From the NCBI GenBank assembly GCA_009692665.1, contig SHYT01000003.1, forward strand, positions 62,001 to 126,000: 64,000 bases of DNA, in the 5' to 3' direction. This document shows, in pieces, positions 9,540 through 17,318 of the stretch. How positions within the stretch are numbered: the first letter of the stretch is position 1; each line of letters opens with the position of its first letter. The translations under genes and the position numbers were made by a program. Origin of the DNA: Dehalococcoidia bacterium. GTDB taxonomy: Bacteria > Chloroflexota > Dehalococcoidia > Lucifugimonadales > SHYT01. The notes beneath the pieces were generated by a model. It was given only the letters and a program-made list of their open reading frames with translations, searched no databases and was not told the origin of the DNA.

Positions 9540-10160
9540 GCGTAGGCATTATCAACAAGAAGCCGGACACTCTCCGCACATTTATTGCGGTTGAACTTTC
9601 AGCCGAGATAAAAAGTGCGCTCATCGATGTCCAGCGGACAATGCAGCGACATGCCGCCGCGCCCAACATACGCTGGGTGCAGCCAGACGCTGTGCACCTG
9701 ACGTTGAAATTCGTTGGAGATATCTTTCCGGCGCAGGTTGCCGGCGTGCAGGCTGGCATGGAGCAAGTCGCGCGTACCATTGCGCTGTTCGACGTTGCCC
9801 TGGGCGGTGTCGGAGCCTTCCCCAGCGAGCGAGCGCCACGTGTACTCTGGGTCGGGCTTGACGGAGACACACAATCGTTGAAGGCGCTGGCAAAGAACCT
9901 GGATGAGGAATTATCAAGGCGCGGGTTTCCCCCTGAGGAGCGTGGCTTTTCACCCCACCTCACGGTAGGGCGCACCCGCGAGGCCCCCCCGCGAAGGCCG
10001 AAAAGGCGCGATGCATCAAAATATCGCTGAGTTAGTAGCCGTAGCACCTCGTATGCCTCATCTCACGATGCACATAGCGTCACTCACCCTTATTCACAGT
10101 GTGCTTCTCCCGAAGGGGCCGGCATATACCCACCTTCATCAATGTGCCTTGAGCGGTTAG
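9536..10160 (+). pseudogene. thpR: RNA 2',3'-cyclic phosphodiesterase (2'-5' RNA ligase), frameshifted
   Basis: The ORF encodes a ThpR-type 2H phosphoesterase with both catalytic HxT motifs (VHLTLKF near residue 58 and PHLTVGR near 143). As read, it ends at residue 164 with an aberrant basic tail after a run of seven C at 9984-9990. Shifting frame at that run gives a continuous continuation (REGRKGAMHQNIAELVAVAP, then SVLLPKGPAYTHL) that matches the usual ThpR C-terminus and ends at 10158-10160. So the gene is either broken by one indel, phase-variable at the C tract, or carries a homopolymer sequencing error. It overlaps the upstream amidohydrolase by 4 nt. Confidence 0.7.
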
Positions 10161-10210
10161 CGCCTCAAGGCGGTAAACAATAGAAAAACCTTTCGCGAGG
10201 AGGTGTTGGG

Positions 10211-10819
10211 ATGGTAAGTCAACCTCAGCTACCACAAGAGGAACAAGAGGAGTTTTTTGAAGAGGAAGGGCTGGATGGCACGCATATTAGACACGCCCAG
10301 CGCATGATTCGGAGGGTGCCTGACCCAGTGCCAGTAGTAGCGGCGCCTCACGAGCATGTGAGCGACGTAGGAGGCCGGACTGTGGTTGAGCGCGCCCCCT
10401 GGAGCCCGGCGCAGTTCATTGCGCTTGGCGCGGGTGTATTGTTCATCGTTTTCGGCGCACTCACGTTGGCGCTGGGTGGCATCAGCGACATCTATAATCC
10501 CGTGACGTTTGGGCCGTTCAGCCGGACCCCCCTCATGGGTCTCATAGAGCTTGGGTACGGTATTTTGATGCTGGCTATCGGCTCCATACCCGGCATTGAC
10601 CGGGGAGGCATGACGCTCATCGGGGTTATTGCGCTAGCGTGGGGCATCGTCGTTGTCGCGCTGCCAGCAAACCAGTTCTACAACACACTGGGCTTACGGA
10701 ATGCAGATGGCTGGCTGTATGTGATCGTCGGCGGGCTTCTCCTAGTCGTCGCAGCGGCAGCGCCTGTGTTCATGGGCACCGGCCGCGTGTTCAAGCGCGT
10801 CCATCGCCAAGACCATTAG
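10211..10819 (+). CDS. Membrane protein with acidic N-terminus, unknown function
   Basis: A 202-residue protein starting at an ATG with a strong GAGGAGGTG ribosome-binding site. The first 75 residues are soluble and acidic (EEQEEFFEEEGLD). About four hydrophobic helices follow: near 76-98 (FIALGAGVLFIVFGALTLAL), 115-135, 140-160 (MTLIGVIALAWGIVVVAL) and 172-192 (GWLYVIVGGLLLVVAAAAPV). I recognise no family. It is monocistronic between thpR and the trp leader. Confidence 0.65.
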   Translation: MVSQPQLPQEEQEEFFEEEGLDGTHIRHAQRMIRRVPDPVPVVAAPHEHVSDVGGRTVVERAPWSPAQFIALGAGVLFIVFGALTLALGGISDIYNPVTFGPFSRTPLMGLIELGYGILMLAIGSIPGIDRGGMTLIGVIALAWGIVVVALPANQFYNTLGLRNADGWLYVIVGGLLLVVAAAAPVFMGTGRVFKRVHRQDH

Positions 10820-10871
10820 TCTGGTTTGACAAATCCCATGGTGCTGCCCTAGCCTGGTATGCACAGAGGCG

Positions 10872-11200
10872 TTGAACGGGACGAGTACGTTCCCAGCGAG
10901 GCCACAGAGAGTTGGGCATTGGTGAGAGCCCAGCGCCGGCGCAGGGGCCGAATGGATCCGGGAGCCTCAGCCAGAACGTAGTTTCCGTCACCCCTGGACA
11001 AGCGCAGGGTGAACCGCCAACTACAAGTAGGCGCTGACGGAGTGGGCACCGTTATCAGAGCCCTAGGTGGTCATAGTCTTCCAAAAGGAGGACTCTCACC
11101 GACAAGAAGGCATCGTCCCGATGGCTATCGGGACGGGCGAAGTAGGGTGGCAACACGAGGCAAAAAGGCCCCGTCCCTTCAAGGGACGGGGCCTTTTTGT
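10872..11200 (+). promoter_or_regulatory. Tryptophan T-box riboswitch leader
   Basis: A T-box leader in front of trpE. Stem I signatures are GAGTA near 10881, AGAGAG near 10906 and GGTGAGAGCCC at 10921. The apparent specifier is TGG (Trp) at 10953-10955 in the context CGAATGGATCC. A stem III-like hairpin (CGTCCCGAT/ATCGGGACG) precedes the T-box AGGGTGGCAACACGAGG at 11144-11160. The AGGG can pair with CCCT inside the terminator stem at 11162-11199, giving the standard antiterminator alternative. Uncharged tRNA-Trp binding should permit read-through into the trp operon. The Trp assignment rests on the codon and the downstream gene. Confidence 0.9.
11162..11199 (+). terminator. Intrinsic terminator of the T-box leader
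   Basis: A 14-bp stem AAAAAGGCCCCGTCCC with its complement GGGACGGGGCCTTTTT and a loop of about six bases, followed by TTTTTGTTGTTTTT. It is the OFF state of the T-box switch upstream of trpE. Confidence 0.9.
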
Positions 11201-11222
11201 TGTTTTTAACGTGGAGGTTGAC

Positions 11223-11327
11223 ATGGCAAAACTGGAAAGCAGAAGTACGCCAATTCGTGGATTGGCGCAACAGAGATCGTGGATTGGGCGGCGCTGGCGG
11301 CAGGACTCGCAGCACTTCAACCAGTAA
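11223..11327 (+). CDS. Candidate 34-residue leader peptide between T-box and trpE
   Basis: A short frame just after the T-box terminator, with GGAGG 5 nt before its ATG. The peptide starts MAKLESRSTPIRGL and has Trp at positions 20 and 25 (RSWIGRRWRQ), far more Trp than expected for its size, plus many Arg. It ends 41 nt before trpE. It could be a translated attenuator peptide or may simply couple translation to trpE. It is too short for the ORF track on its own start. Confidence 0.35.
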   Translation: MAKLESRSTPIRGLAQQRSWIGRRWRQDSQHFNQ

Positions 11328-11368
11328 GTACGCCTGGCAGTTCAAAATCGGAATCGTAGGGGAGAGTC

Positions 11369-12847
11369 ATGTACTATCCATCGTTAGAAGACGTAAAGAA
11401 GCTGGCTGACCAGGGAAATCTGGTGCCGGTGTACCGCGAGCTCAACGCCGACCTGGAAACGCCGGTGACGGCCTACCTGAAGGTGGCGCGCAAGCCATAC
11501 TCGTTCCTGCTGGAGAGCGTTGAGGGCGGCGAACGGCTGGCGCGCTATAGCTTCATTGGCACGGAACCATCGTGGGTGCTGAAGACGGGCGCGGGCCAAA
11601 AGGCGGGCGAGGTTGACCCACTGACACTGCTTCAGAACAAGCTGGCAAACTACAAAGTCGTGCAGGTGCCGGGCTTGCCGCGTTTCCACGGCGGCGCCGT
11701 TGGCTACCTGGGTTATGACGCGGTGCGCTATTTTGAGCCGCGTGTGCCAAAGCCGCAGAACGACACGCTTGGGCTGCCGGAATCGGTGTTCATGCTGACC
11801 GATAACATGATCATTTTTGACCATGTGCAACACAAGATAAAAGTCGTGAGTCATATGCCGCTGAAGGGTGACGATGCTGTTGTTGAGAAGACGTACGCAA
11901 GGGCGGTCGCGCACATAGAAAGACTGGTGAGGCGGCTTGAGCGGCCGCTCAAGAGTTCATGGCTCCGTGCATACTCGCACGACGGGCAGACGGCGCCGGC
12001 GCCAAAGTTTACAAGCAACTTCACGCGGGAAGACTACCACCTGGCGGTGCTGCGCGCTCAGGAGTACATCAAGGCGGGTGACGTCATTCAGGTGGTGCTC
12101 TCCCAAAGACTAGCAGTGCCAACCCAGGCGGAGCCATTAGACCTGTACCGCGCGCTACGGGCTATCAACCCGTCGCCGTATATGTATTACCTGGCGCTAG
12201 ACGACTTCGCCGTGGTGGGCGCATCACCGGAACTGCTTATTCGAGTGGAGGACGGCGTGCTGGAGAACCACCCTATCGCGGGCACGCGGCGGCGCGGATA
12301 CTCGCCGGAAGAGGACGAGACGCTGGAGAAAGAACTGGTGACAAACGAGAAGGAGCGCGCCGAACACATCATGCTGGTGGACCTGGGCCGCAACGACATT
12401 GGTCGGGTGAGCAAGCCGGGGACAGTTAAGGTCACACAGTTGATGGACGTGGAGAAGTATTCGCATGTGATGCACCTGGTATCGCATGTGACTGGGGAGC
12501 TGCGCACGGACTACTCGGTGTACGACGCGCTGCGTGCATCGTTCCCGGCTGGCACCGTATCAGGCGCGCCGAAGATTCGCGCCATGGAGATCATCGCAGA
12601 GCTGGAGGGCCTGGCGCGCGGAGCATATGCGGGCGCGGTGGGGTACTTCAGCTTTGCGGGGAACATGGACACCGCCATCTGCATCCGCACAATGGTGGTG
12701 AAGGATGGCGCCGCGTATATCCAGGCCGGCGGCGGCATTGTGTACGACAGCGACCCGGAGGCGGAGTACCAGGAGACCCTGGCGAAGGCCCAGGCCGCGC
12801 TCCGCGCCATTGCCCAGGCGAACGCTGCACTTGAGGTGAAACAATGA
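11369..12847 (+). CDS. trpE: Anthranilate synthase component I
   Basis: A 492-residue TrpE, which with TrpG converts chorismate and glutamine to anthranilate. The N-terminal regulatory domain has the LLES feedback motif (SFLLESVEGGERLARYSF). The chorismate-binding domain shows GDVIQVVLSQRL, INPSPYMYYL, HPIAGTRRRG, DLGRNDIGRV and GTVSGAPKIRAMEII. The start ATG follows GGGGAG by a short spacer. It overlaps trpS by 4 nt (ATGA). Control is expected from the T-box plus Trp feedback. Confidence 0.97.
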   Translation: MYYPSLEDVKKLADQGNLVPVYRELNADLETPVTAYLKVARKPYSFLLESVEGGERLARYSFIGTEPSWVLKTGAGQKAGEVDPLTLLQNKLANYKVVQVPGLPRFHGGAVGYLGYDAVRYFEPRVPKPQNDTLGLPESVFMLTDNMIIFDHVQHKIKVVSHMPLKGDDAVVEKTYARAVAHIERLVRRLERPLKSSWLRAYSHDGQTAPAPKFTSNFTREDYHLAVLRAQEYIKAGDVIQVVLSQRLAVPTQAEPLDLYRALRAINPSPYMYYLALDDFAVVGASPELLIRVEDGVLENHPIAGTRRRGYSPEEDETLEKELVTNEKERAEHIMLVDLGRNDIGRVSKPGTVKVTQLMDVEKYSHVMHLVSHVTGELRTDYSVYDALRASFPAGTVSGAPKIRAMEIIAELEGLARGAYAGAVGYFSFAGNMDTAICIRTMVVKDGAAYIQAGGGIVYDSDPEAEYQETLAKAQAALRAIAQANAALEVKQ

Positions 12848-13875
12848 GCGAAGTCGCCACTAAGCCCGCCGCGGGAGGCCCCATTCGTGTTCTCTCCGGC
12901 ATCCAGCCAACAGGCAATCTGCACATTGGCAACTACATTGGCGCAGTCACGCAGTGGGTAGCCATGCAGCAGCCAGACTCGGAGAACTTCTACTGCATCG
13001 TTGACCTGCACGCCATCACGGTGCCGCAGGATCCCAAGGAGCTGCGCAAGAAAACGCGCGAGGTTGCCGCAATTCTGCTGGCAGCGGGCATTGATCCAAA
13101 GAGGTCCGTGCTGTTCGTGCAGTCGCAGGTGCTGGCGCATACAGAATTGGCGTGGATTCTCAGTTGTGTGACGCCGTACGGATGGCTGGCGCGCATGACG
13201 CAGTTTAAAGACAAGTCGCAGAAGCAGCGGGAGGACACCAGCGCGGGACTGCTCACCTATCCAGTGCTGATGGCGGCGGATATCTTGCTCTACCAGGCAA
13301 GCCAGGTGCCGGTGGGCGAAGACCAGAAGCAACACCTGGAGCTCACGCGCGATATTGCCATGCGGTTCAACCGCATGTTTGGCGAAACGTTCCGGATTCC
13401 CGAGCCTCGCATTTTGGACGTGGGCGCACGCATTATGGGCCTGGACGACCCGGTGAAAAAGATGAGCAAGAGTGAAGAGAACCCTAGCCACGCGGTAAAC
13501 CTAATGGACCCGCCGGACGTTATCCGGCGCAAGTTTCAGCGGGCCACCACGGACTCGCTGGCAACAATCGCGTTCACCGAAGAGCAGGCAGGCGTCTTCA
13601 ACCTGCTCACCATCTACCAGTCGTTCACCGGCCAGTCTCGCGAGGCAATTGAAGCGCAGTTCGCGGGCAGGGGGTATGGCGACTTGAAGAAAGCGGTGGC
13701 CGAGGCGGTCATTGAAGGGCTAAAGCCGCTTCAAGAACGGTATGCGGTATTTGCCAAAGACCCAGGCCAGCTTGACGCGCTCCTGAAAGAGGGCGCGGCT
13801 AAGGCGAGCGCTGTTGCCAATCGCACGATTGCTACCGTGTGGGAACGCGTTGGCCTCGGTATAGGCGGGGGCTGA
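12844..13875 (+). CDS. trpS: Tryptophanyl-tRNA synthetase
   Basis: A 343-residue class I synthetase that charges tRNA-Trp. The HIGH-type motif is LHIGNYIG (about residue 24) and the KMSKS loop is KKMSKSEEN (about 205). The GEDQKQHLELTRDIAMRFN segment is the usual ATP/Trp pocket region. It is inserted in the trp operon directly after trpE with start/stop overlap, so both the enzyme that uses Trp and those that make it answer to the same tRNA-sensing leader. Confidence 0.97.
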   Translation: MSEVATKPAAGGPIRVLSGIQPTGNLHIGNYIGAVTQWVAMQQPDSENFYCIVDLHAITVPQDPKELRKKTREVAAILLAAGIDPKRSVLFVQSQVLAHTELAWILSCVTPYGWLARMTQFKDKSQKQREDTSAGLLTYPVLMAADILLYQASQVPVGEDQKQHLELTRDIAMRFNRMFGETFRIPEPRILDVGARIMGLDDPVKKMSKSEENPSHAVNLMDPPDVIRRKFQRATTDSLATIAFTEEQAGVFNLLTIYQSFTGQSREAIEAQFAGRGYGDLKKAVAEAVIEGLKPLQERYAVFAKDPGQLDALLKEGAAKASAVANRTIATVWERVGLGIGGG

Positions 13876-14201
13876 GCACATGGCAATTGCAGGGGAGAGC
13901 CGGACTAATATGAAACCAGGTCCGGACGGCTCCCGGACATGATGTGGTGTAGGAGATGAGTAGCATGGACGCTTATCGCCCGGAAGACATACGAGTATCG
14001 AAGATACTCGGCCAGCCTCAGCAACAGACCTTCTTCGTTAAAACTGTTGGGAATTGTAGGCAAATGTGGACAAGAGCTGGTGAGTTCAGCCGGCAAAGCT
14101 GGTAGGAAATAGACGGCATAGTTGGTGGCAGGTTGGCAGCCTAGGACTACAAATTGGGTTGTTGGGCCAAAGCCGATAACAACACGGATAGGGAGACGCA
14201 C
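13876..14201 (+). promoter_or_regulatory. Structured trpS-trpG spacer, possible internal attenuator
   Basis: A 326-base gap inside an otherwise tight operon. GAGCCGGAC (13897-13905) can pair with GTCC..GGCTC (13920-13932), while GTCCGG (13920-13925) can instead pair with CCGGAC (13933-13938), so the two hairpins exclude each other. A 46-codon ORF with its own ribosome-binding site follows (13965-14105), and GTTGTT/AACAAC can form a further hairpin just before trpG. No T-box consensus or U-run is present here. Confidence 0.4.
13965..14105 (+). CDS. 46-residue small ORF ending in Trp, between trpS and trpG
   Basis: AGGAG at 13951-13955 precedes an ATG by 9 nt and opens a frame (MDAYRPEDIRVSKILG...) that ends QSW-stop, with another Trp in CRQMWTR. 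It is below the ORF-track cutoff. I do not recognise a family. Its position, its own ribosome-binding site, and a UGG as the last sense codon make a leader-peptide role plausible; a decayed gene fragment is the alternative. Confidence 0.4.
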   Translation: MDAYRPEDIRVSKILGQPQQQTFFVKTVGNCRQMWTRAGEFSRQSW

Positions 14202-14780
14202 ATGTTAGTGCTCATCGACAATTACGACAGCTTCACCTACAACTTGTATCAGTACCTTTCTGAGCTTGGCGCGGAGGTCGTCGTCGTCCGCAACGATAAG
14301 ATGTCTATTGCGGAGATTGAGGCAATGCGGCCGGAGCACATCGTCGTATCCCCGGGGCCATGCACGCCGAGAGAGGCGGGGATATCCGATGAGGTCATCC
14401 GCCACTTTGGGCCCAAGATACCGGTGCTGGGCGTGTGCTTAGGCCATCAGTGCATAGGTGACGTGTTCGGCGCCAAGGTGGACCGGGCGGGCGAGATTAT
14501 GCACGGCAAGACGTCTCTGATTTACCATGACGGCAAGGGCGTCTTTGCTGGACTTCCTAGCCCGTTTGAGGCTATCCGATATCACTCGCTGGTCATCTAC
14601 CCGGAGACGCTGCCACCCGATTTGGAGATAACCGCGCGGACAGAGAAAGGTCTTATAATGGGTGTTCGCCACAAGCGGTACCCCATTGAGGGGGTGCAGT
14701 TCCATCCGGAATCCATCATGACCAAGGTGGGCAAGCAACTCCTTAACAATTTCTTGGCGATGCCCGTTCCGGCACAATAA
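14202..14780 (+). CDS. trpG: Anthranilate synthase component II (glutamine amidotransferase)
   Basis: A 192-residue class I amidotransferase supplying ammonia to TrpE. I start at the ATG giving [19 protein letters not shown], the family start, with GGGAGA upstream; the ORF-track version adds 16 unsupported residues. The nucleophile is in [11 protein letters not shown] (about residue 80) and the His-Glu pair in GVQFHPESI (about 170). It is about 1.3 kb from trpE, separated by trpS and the spacer. Confidence 0.96.
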   Translation: MLVLIDNYDSFTYNLYQYLSELGAEVVVVRNDKMSIAEIEAMRPEHIVVSPGPCTPREAGISDEVIRHFGPKIPVLGVCLGHQCIGDVFGAKVDRAGEIMHGKTSLIYHDGKGVFAGLPSPFEAIRYHSLVIYPETLPPDLEITARTEKGLIMGVRHKRYPIEGVQFHPESIMTKVGKQLLNNFLAMPVPAQ

Positions 14781-14810
14781 GCCCGGAACGTCATGTCACG
14801 GTGAGTTCTT

Positions 14811-14832
14811 TTCCCGTACACCGGGACGGGAA
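14811..14832 (+). other. Short hairpin downstream of trpG
   Basis: TTCCCGT and ACGGGAA form a 7-bp stem with an 8-base loop, about 30 bases after the trpG stop. There is no T-run, so it is more likely an mRNA-processing or stability element than a terminator. Confidence 0.35.
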
Positions 14833-14898
14833 TAGGTGTGGAGGCAGAGGCTCTTGTTGACGCTGGAAACGCTCAACGGCGAGTGGGGGAGGTGGCTC

Positions 14899-15126
14899 AT
14901 GGACATGCTGACATTAGCAACGAAGCACCAGGAGACCTGCAAAGCGCTCTCGCGCAAACCACGCGCAGATCTGTTGCTTTGGTATGCGGACTTAGGCGTG
15001 GAAGTGGACGATAACGAAGAGGTCGTCGACTACCATTGTCCAATCTGTGGCCGGCGGCGCACCATGCCGCTGGAGTTGTTTGTGTGTGTGGGCGAACGCA
15101 CCGACCTCCGCTGCAGCGAGTACTAG
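14899..15126 (+). CDS. Small CxxC protein, unknown function
   Basis: A 75-residue protein starting at the ATG after GGGGGAGG (the ORF-track start is 21 codons earlier without such a site). It contains a Cys-rich end: HCPICGRRR, then LFVCVGERTDLRC, which could bind zinc. I know no function. It stops at TAG just after SEY, but the same frame continues with an acidic, coding-like stretch (GDPDERDGE) before the next stop, so the ancestral end may have been about ten residues later. It lies in the trp operon between trpG and the RAM-domain gene. Confidence 0.5.
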   Translation: MDMLTLATKHQETCKALSRKPRADLLLWYADLGVEVDDNEEVVDYHCPICGRRRTMPLELFVCVGERTDLRCSEY

Positions 15127-15224
15127 GGCGACCCGGACGAGCGCGACGGCGAATAGCACTACCATAACGTGGATCCAACGTGACCCGGAAATACCAGCTC
15201 ATGGGGAGCTGAAGGGAGAGGCGC

Positions 15225-15458
15225 ATGGCCGTTCGAGCATTTGTGCTCATCACCGTGGATGCACTGCGGACTCGTGAGGTGATTGACCAGCTAAAGAAAG
15301 GCAAGCGCATCAAGACGGTCAACGAAGTGCTTGGCCCGTACGACATCGTGGCGGAGATTGAATCACCGGAACTGGATGATGTGACCAGCATTCTGCGCGA
15401 GGACATCCGGCCCGTCTCCGGCATCCGCAATACACTGACCTGCGTGGTCGTGCGCTAG
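15225..15458 (+). CDS. Stand-alone Lrp/AsnC ligand-binding (RAM) domain protein
   Basis: A 77-residue protein that is entirely an AsnC-type ligand-binding domain: AFVLITVDALRTREVIDQL, then LGPYDIVAEIESPELDDV and IRNTLTCVVV at the end. There is no DNA-binding helix-turn-helix. Such stand-alone domains form amino-acid-binding oligomers. Its place upstream of trpD suggests it senses an amino acid linked to this pathway, but the ligand and target are unknown. GGGAGAGG lies just before the ATG. Confidence 0.8.
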   Translation: MAVRAFVLITVDALRTREVIDQLKKGKRIKTVNEVLGPYDIVAEIESPELDDVTSILREDIRPVSGIRNTLTCVVVR

Positions 15459-15500
15459 TATAGCCAGCACCGCGTGCCGAGTTGGTGAGGATAGGCGCCC

Positions 15501-16514
15501 ATGATTCGTGAAGCAATTGACGCGGCTGTCTCCGGCCGCAACCTGACGGAGCAGGAAGCCGCCGTGTGCATGGAAGAGATCATGACCGGAACGGCTACGT
15601 CCGCGCAGATTGCCGCGCTCCTGACTGCCTTGCGCATCAAGGGTGAGACTGCTGACGAGATCGCGGGCATGGCGCGGGTGATGCGCGACAAGGCCTTGCG
15701 TGTGGATGTTGCTGGCCCACTTCTGGACGTGGTTGGCACAGGTGGCGACGGCAAAGGCACCTTTAACATTTCCACTACTAGCGCGCTCGTCGTTGCGGGC
15801 GCGGGAGTGCGCATCGCCAAGCACGGCAACCGCGCGGCTTCTGGCATCACCGGCAGCGCCGACTTGCTGGAGGCGTGTGGCGTGAAGCTGGCGCTAAGTC
15901 CTGCCAGCGTCAAGCGCTGCATCGAAGAAGTCGGCATCGGCTTCATGTTTGCGCCCGCCTATCACCCGGCCATGAAGTTCGCCGCGCCCGTGCGCCGCGA
16001 AATCGGCATCCGTACCATCTTCAACGTGCTGGGGCCGCTGACAAACCCAGCATTCGCGCAATACCAACTCGTTGGCGTGGCGCAGGAGCGATTGGGCAGC
16101 CTGGTGGCGCACGCCTTTTTGGCGCTCGGCTCCAAGCACGCGCTTGTGGTGCATGGTGAGGATGGCATCGATGAGCTGACGCTGTCCGGCCCATCGCGTG
16201 TGTGGGAAGTGCAGCACGGCGCCGTCAAGGAAGCCCGCATGACGCCTGAAGACGCGGGCTTGAAGCGCGTTCCCACCGATGCCTTGAAGGGAGGCGACGC
16301 TCAAGCTAACAAGGTCGCGCTGGATAAACTTCTGCACGGCACGCCCGGCCCTATCCGTGACGTCGTGCTGTACAACTCGGCCGCCGCGCTCTTGGCCGCC
16401 GACCAGGTCAAAACGCTCAAAGAAGGCGTACAAAAGGCGGCCGCGTCCATTGACCAGGGCCAGGCGCTGAAGAAACTGCAAGCGCTGATGGAACTCAGCC
16501 AGAAACTGGAGTAG
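15501..16514 (+). CDS. trpD: Anthranilate phosphoribosyltransferase
   Basis: A 337-residue enzyme joining anthranilate to PRPP. The PRPP loop is VVGTGGDGKGTFNISTTSA (about residue 76) and the anthranilate/PRPP site includes KHGNRAASGITGSADLLEA, a slightly divergent version of the usual KHGNRS-S-KSGSAD segment. ETNPA-type residues appear as GPLTNPAFAQYQLVGV. Length is typical. trpC begins 3 nt after its stop. Confidence 0.96.
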   Translation: MIREAIDAAVSGRNLTEQEAAVCMEEIMTGTATSAQIAALLTALRIKGETADEIAGMARVMRDKALRVDVAGPLLDVVGTGGDGKGTFNISTTSALVVAGAGVRIAKHGNRAASGITGSADLLEACGVKLALSPASVKRCIEEVGIGFMFAPAYHPAMKFAAPVRREIGIRTIFNVLGPLTNPAFAQYQLVGVAQERLGSLVAHAFLALGSKHALVVHGEDGIDELTLSGPSRVWEVQHGAVKEARMTPEDAGLKRVPTDALKGGDAQANKVALDKLLHGTPGPIRDVVLYNSAAALLAADQVKTLKEGVQKAAASIDQGQALKKLQALMELSQKLE

Positions 16515-16517
16515 GCG

Positions 16518-17318
16518 ATGCCCAACCTCCTAGACCCCATCGTCGAAGCCAAGCGCAAAGAAGTCGCTGAGCGCAAGGTGCAGACGCCGTTGGCGGAGCT
16601 GGAAAAGCGCATAGCGGCTGAGCCCATGCCGTTCAACTTCTCCGGTGCGCTCTGGGGCCAGTCCATGCGCCTCATCGCCGAAGTGAAGAAGGCATCGCCG
16701 TCCAAGGGCCTTCTTATGCCTGACTTTGACCCCGTGCGCCTCGCAACCACCTACGCGCGGAACGGCGCTGCCGCTATTTCCTGTCTGACTGACCAGCACT
16801 TCCAGGGCACCATTGACCATCTGCGCATCGTGAAGGATGCGGTGAAGGCCAAGAAAGTCCCCGTGCTCCGCAAGGACTTTGTGATTGACCAGTACCAGCT
16901 TTTTGAAGCGCGGGCGTACGGCGCTGACGCCTCGCTGCTCATCGTGGCCATTCTTCAGCCGCAGGAGCTAAAAGACCTCATGAAGCAGGCGAAGATGCTC
17001 TGGCTCCAGTGCCTGGTTGAGGTGCATACGGAAGAAGATCTCGCGCAGGCGGTGGACGCGGGTGCAGAGGTCATCGGAATCAACAACCGCGACCTGCACA
17101 CTTTCCACACCACGTTAGACGTGACGGAGCGCATTGCACCGAAGGTGCCGCGCGGCAAAGTCCTCGTCAGCGAAAGCGGCATCAGCACGCACGCTGACGT
17201 GCAGCGCCTCTCCAAGCTTGGCGTCCACGCCATCCTCGTTGGCGAGGCGCTGGTCACTTCCAAGGACATTGGCGCGAAGATGCACGAACTGGTTGGCGCG
17301 GGCGTTCCCGCACGCTGA
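16518..17318 (+). CDS. trpC: Indole-3-glycerol phosphate synthase
   Basis: A 266-residue TIM-barrel enzyme converting CdRP to indole-3-glycerol phosphate. Signature segments are AEVKKASPSKGLL (catalytic Lys region, about residue 55), VPVLRKDFVIDQYQ (about 113), VIGINNRDLHTF (about 185) and VSESGIST (about 215). The stop overlaps the trpF ATG by one base, so the two genes are coupled. Confidence 0.96.
   Translation: MPNLLDPIVEAKRKEVAERKVQTPLAELEKRIAAEPMPFNFSGALWGQSMRLIAEVKKASPSKGLLMPDFDPVRLATTYARNGAAAISCLTDQHFQGTIDHLRIVKDAVKAKKVPVLRKDFVIDQYQLFEARAYGADASLLIVAILQPQELKDLMKQAKMLWLQCLVEVHTEEDLAQAVDAGAEVIGINNRDLHTFHTTLDVTERIAPKVPRGKVLVSESGISTHADVQRLSKLGVHAILVGEALVTSKDIGAKMHELVGAGVPAR

Noticed and set aside
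12511-13491. 326-residue minus-strand ORF over trpE/trpS
   Set aside because: Antisense to two clearly coding genes; no motif or ribosome-binding site.
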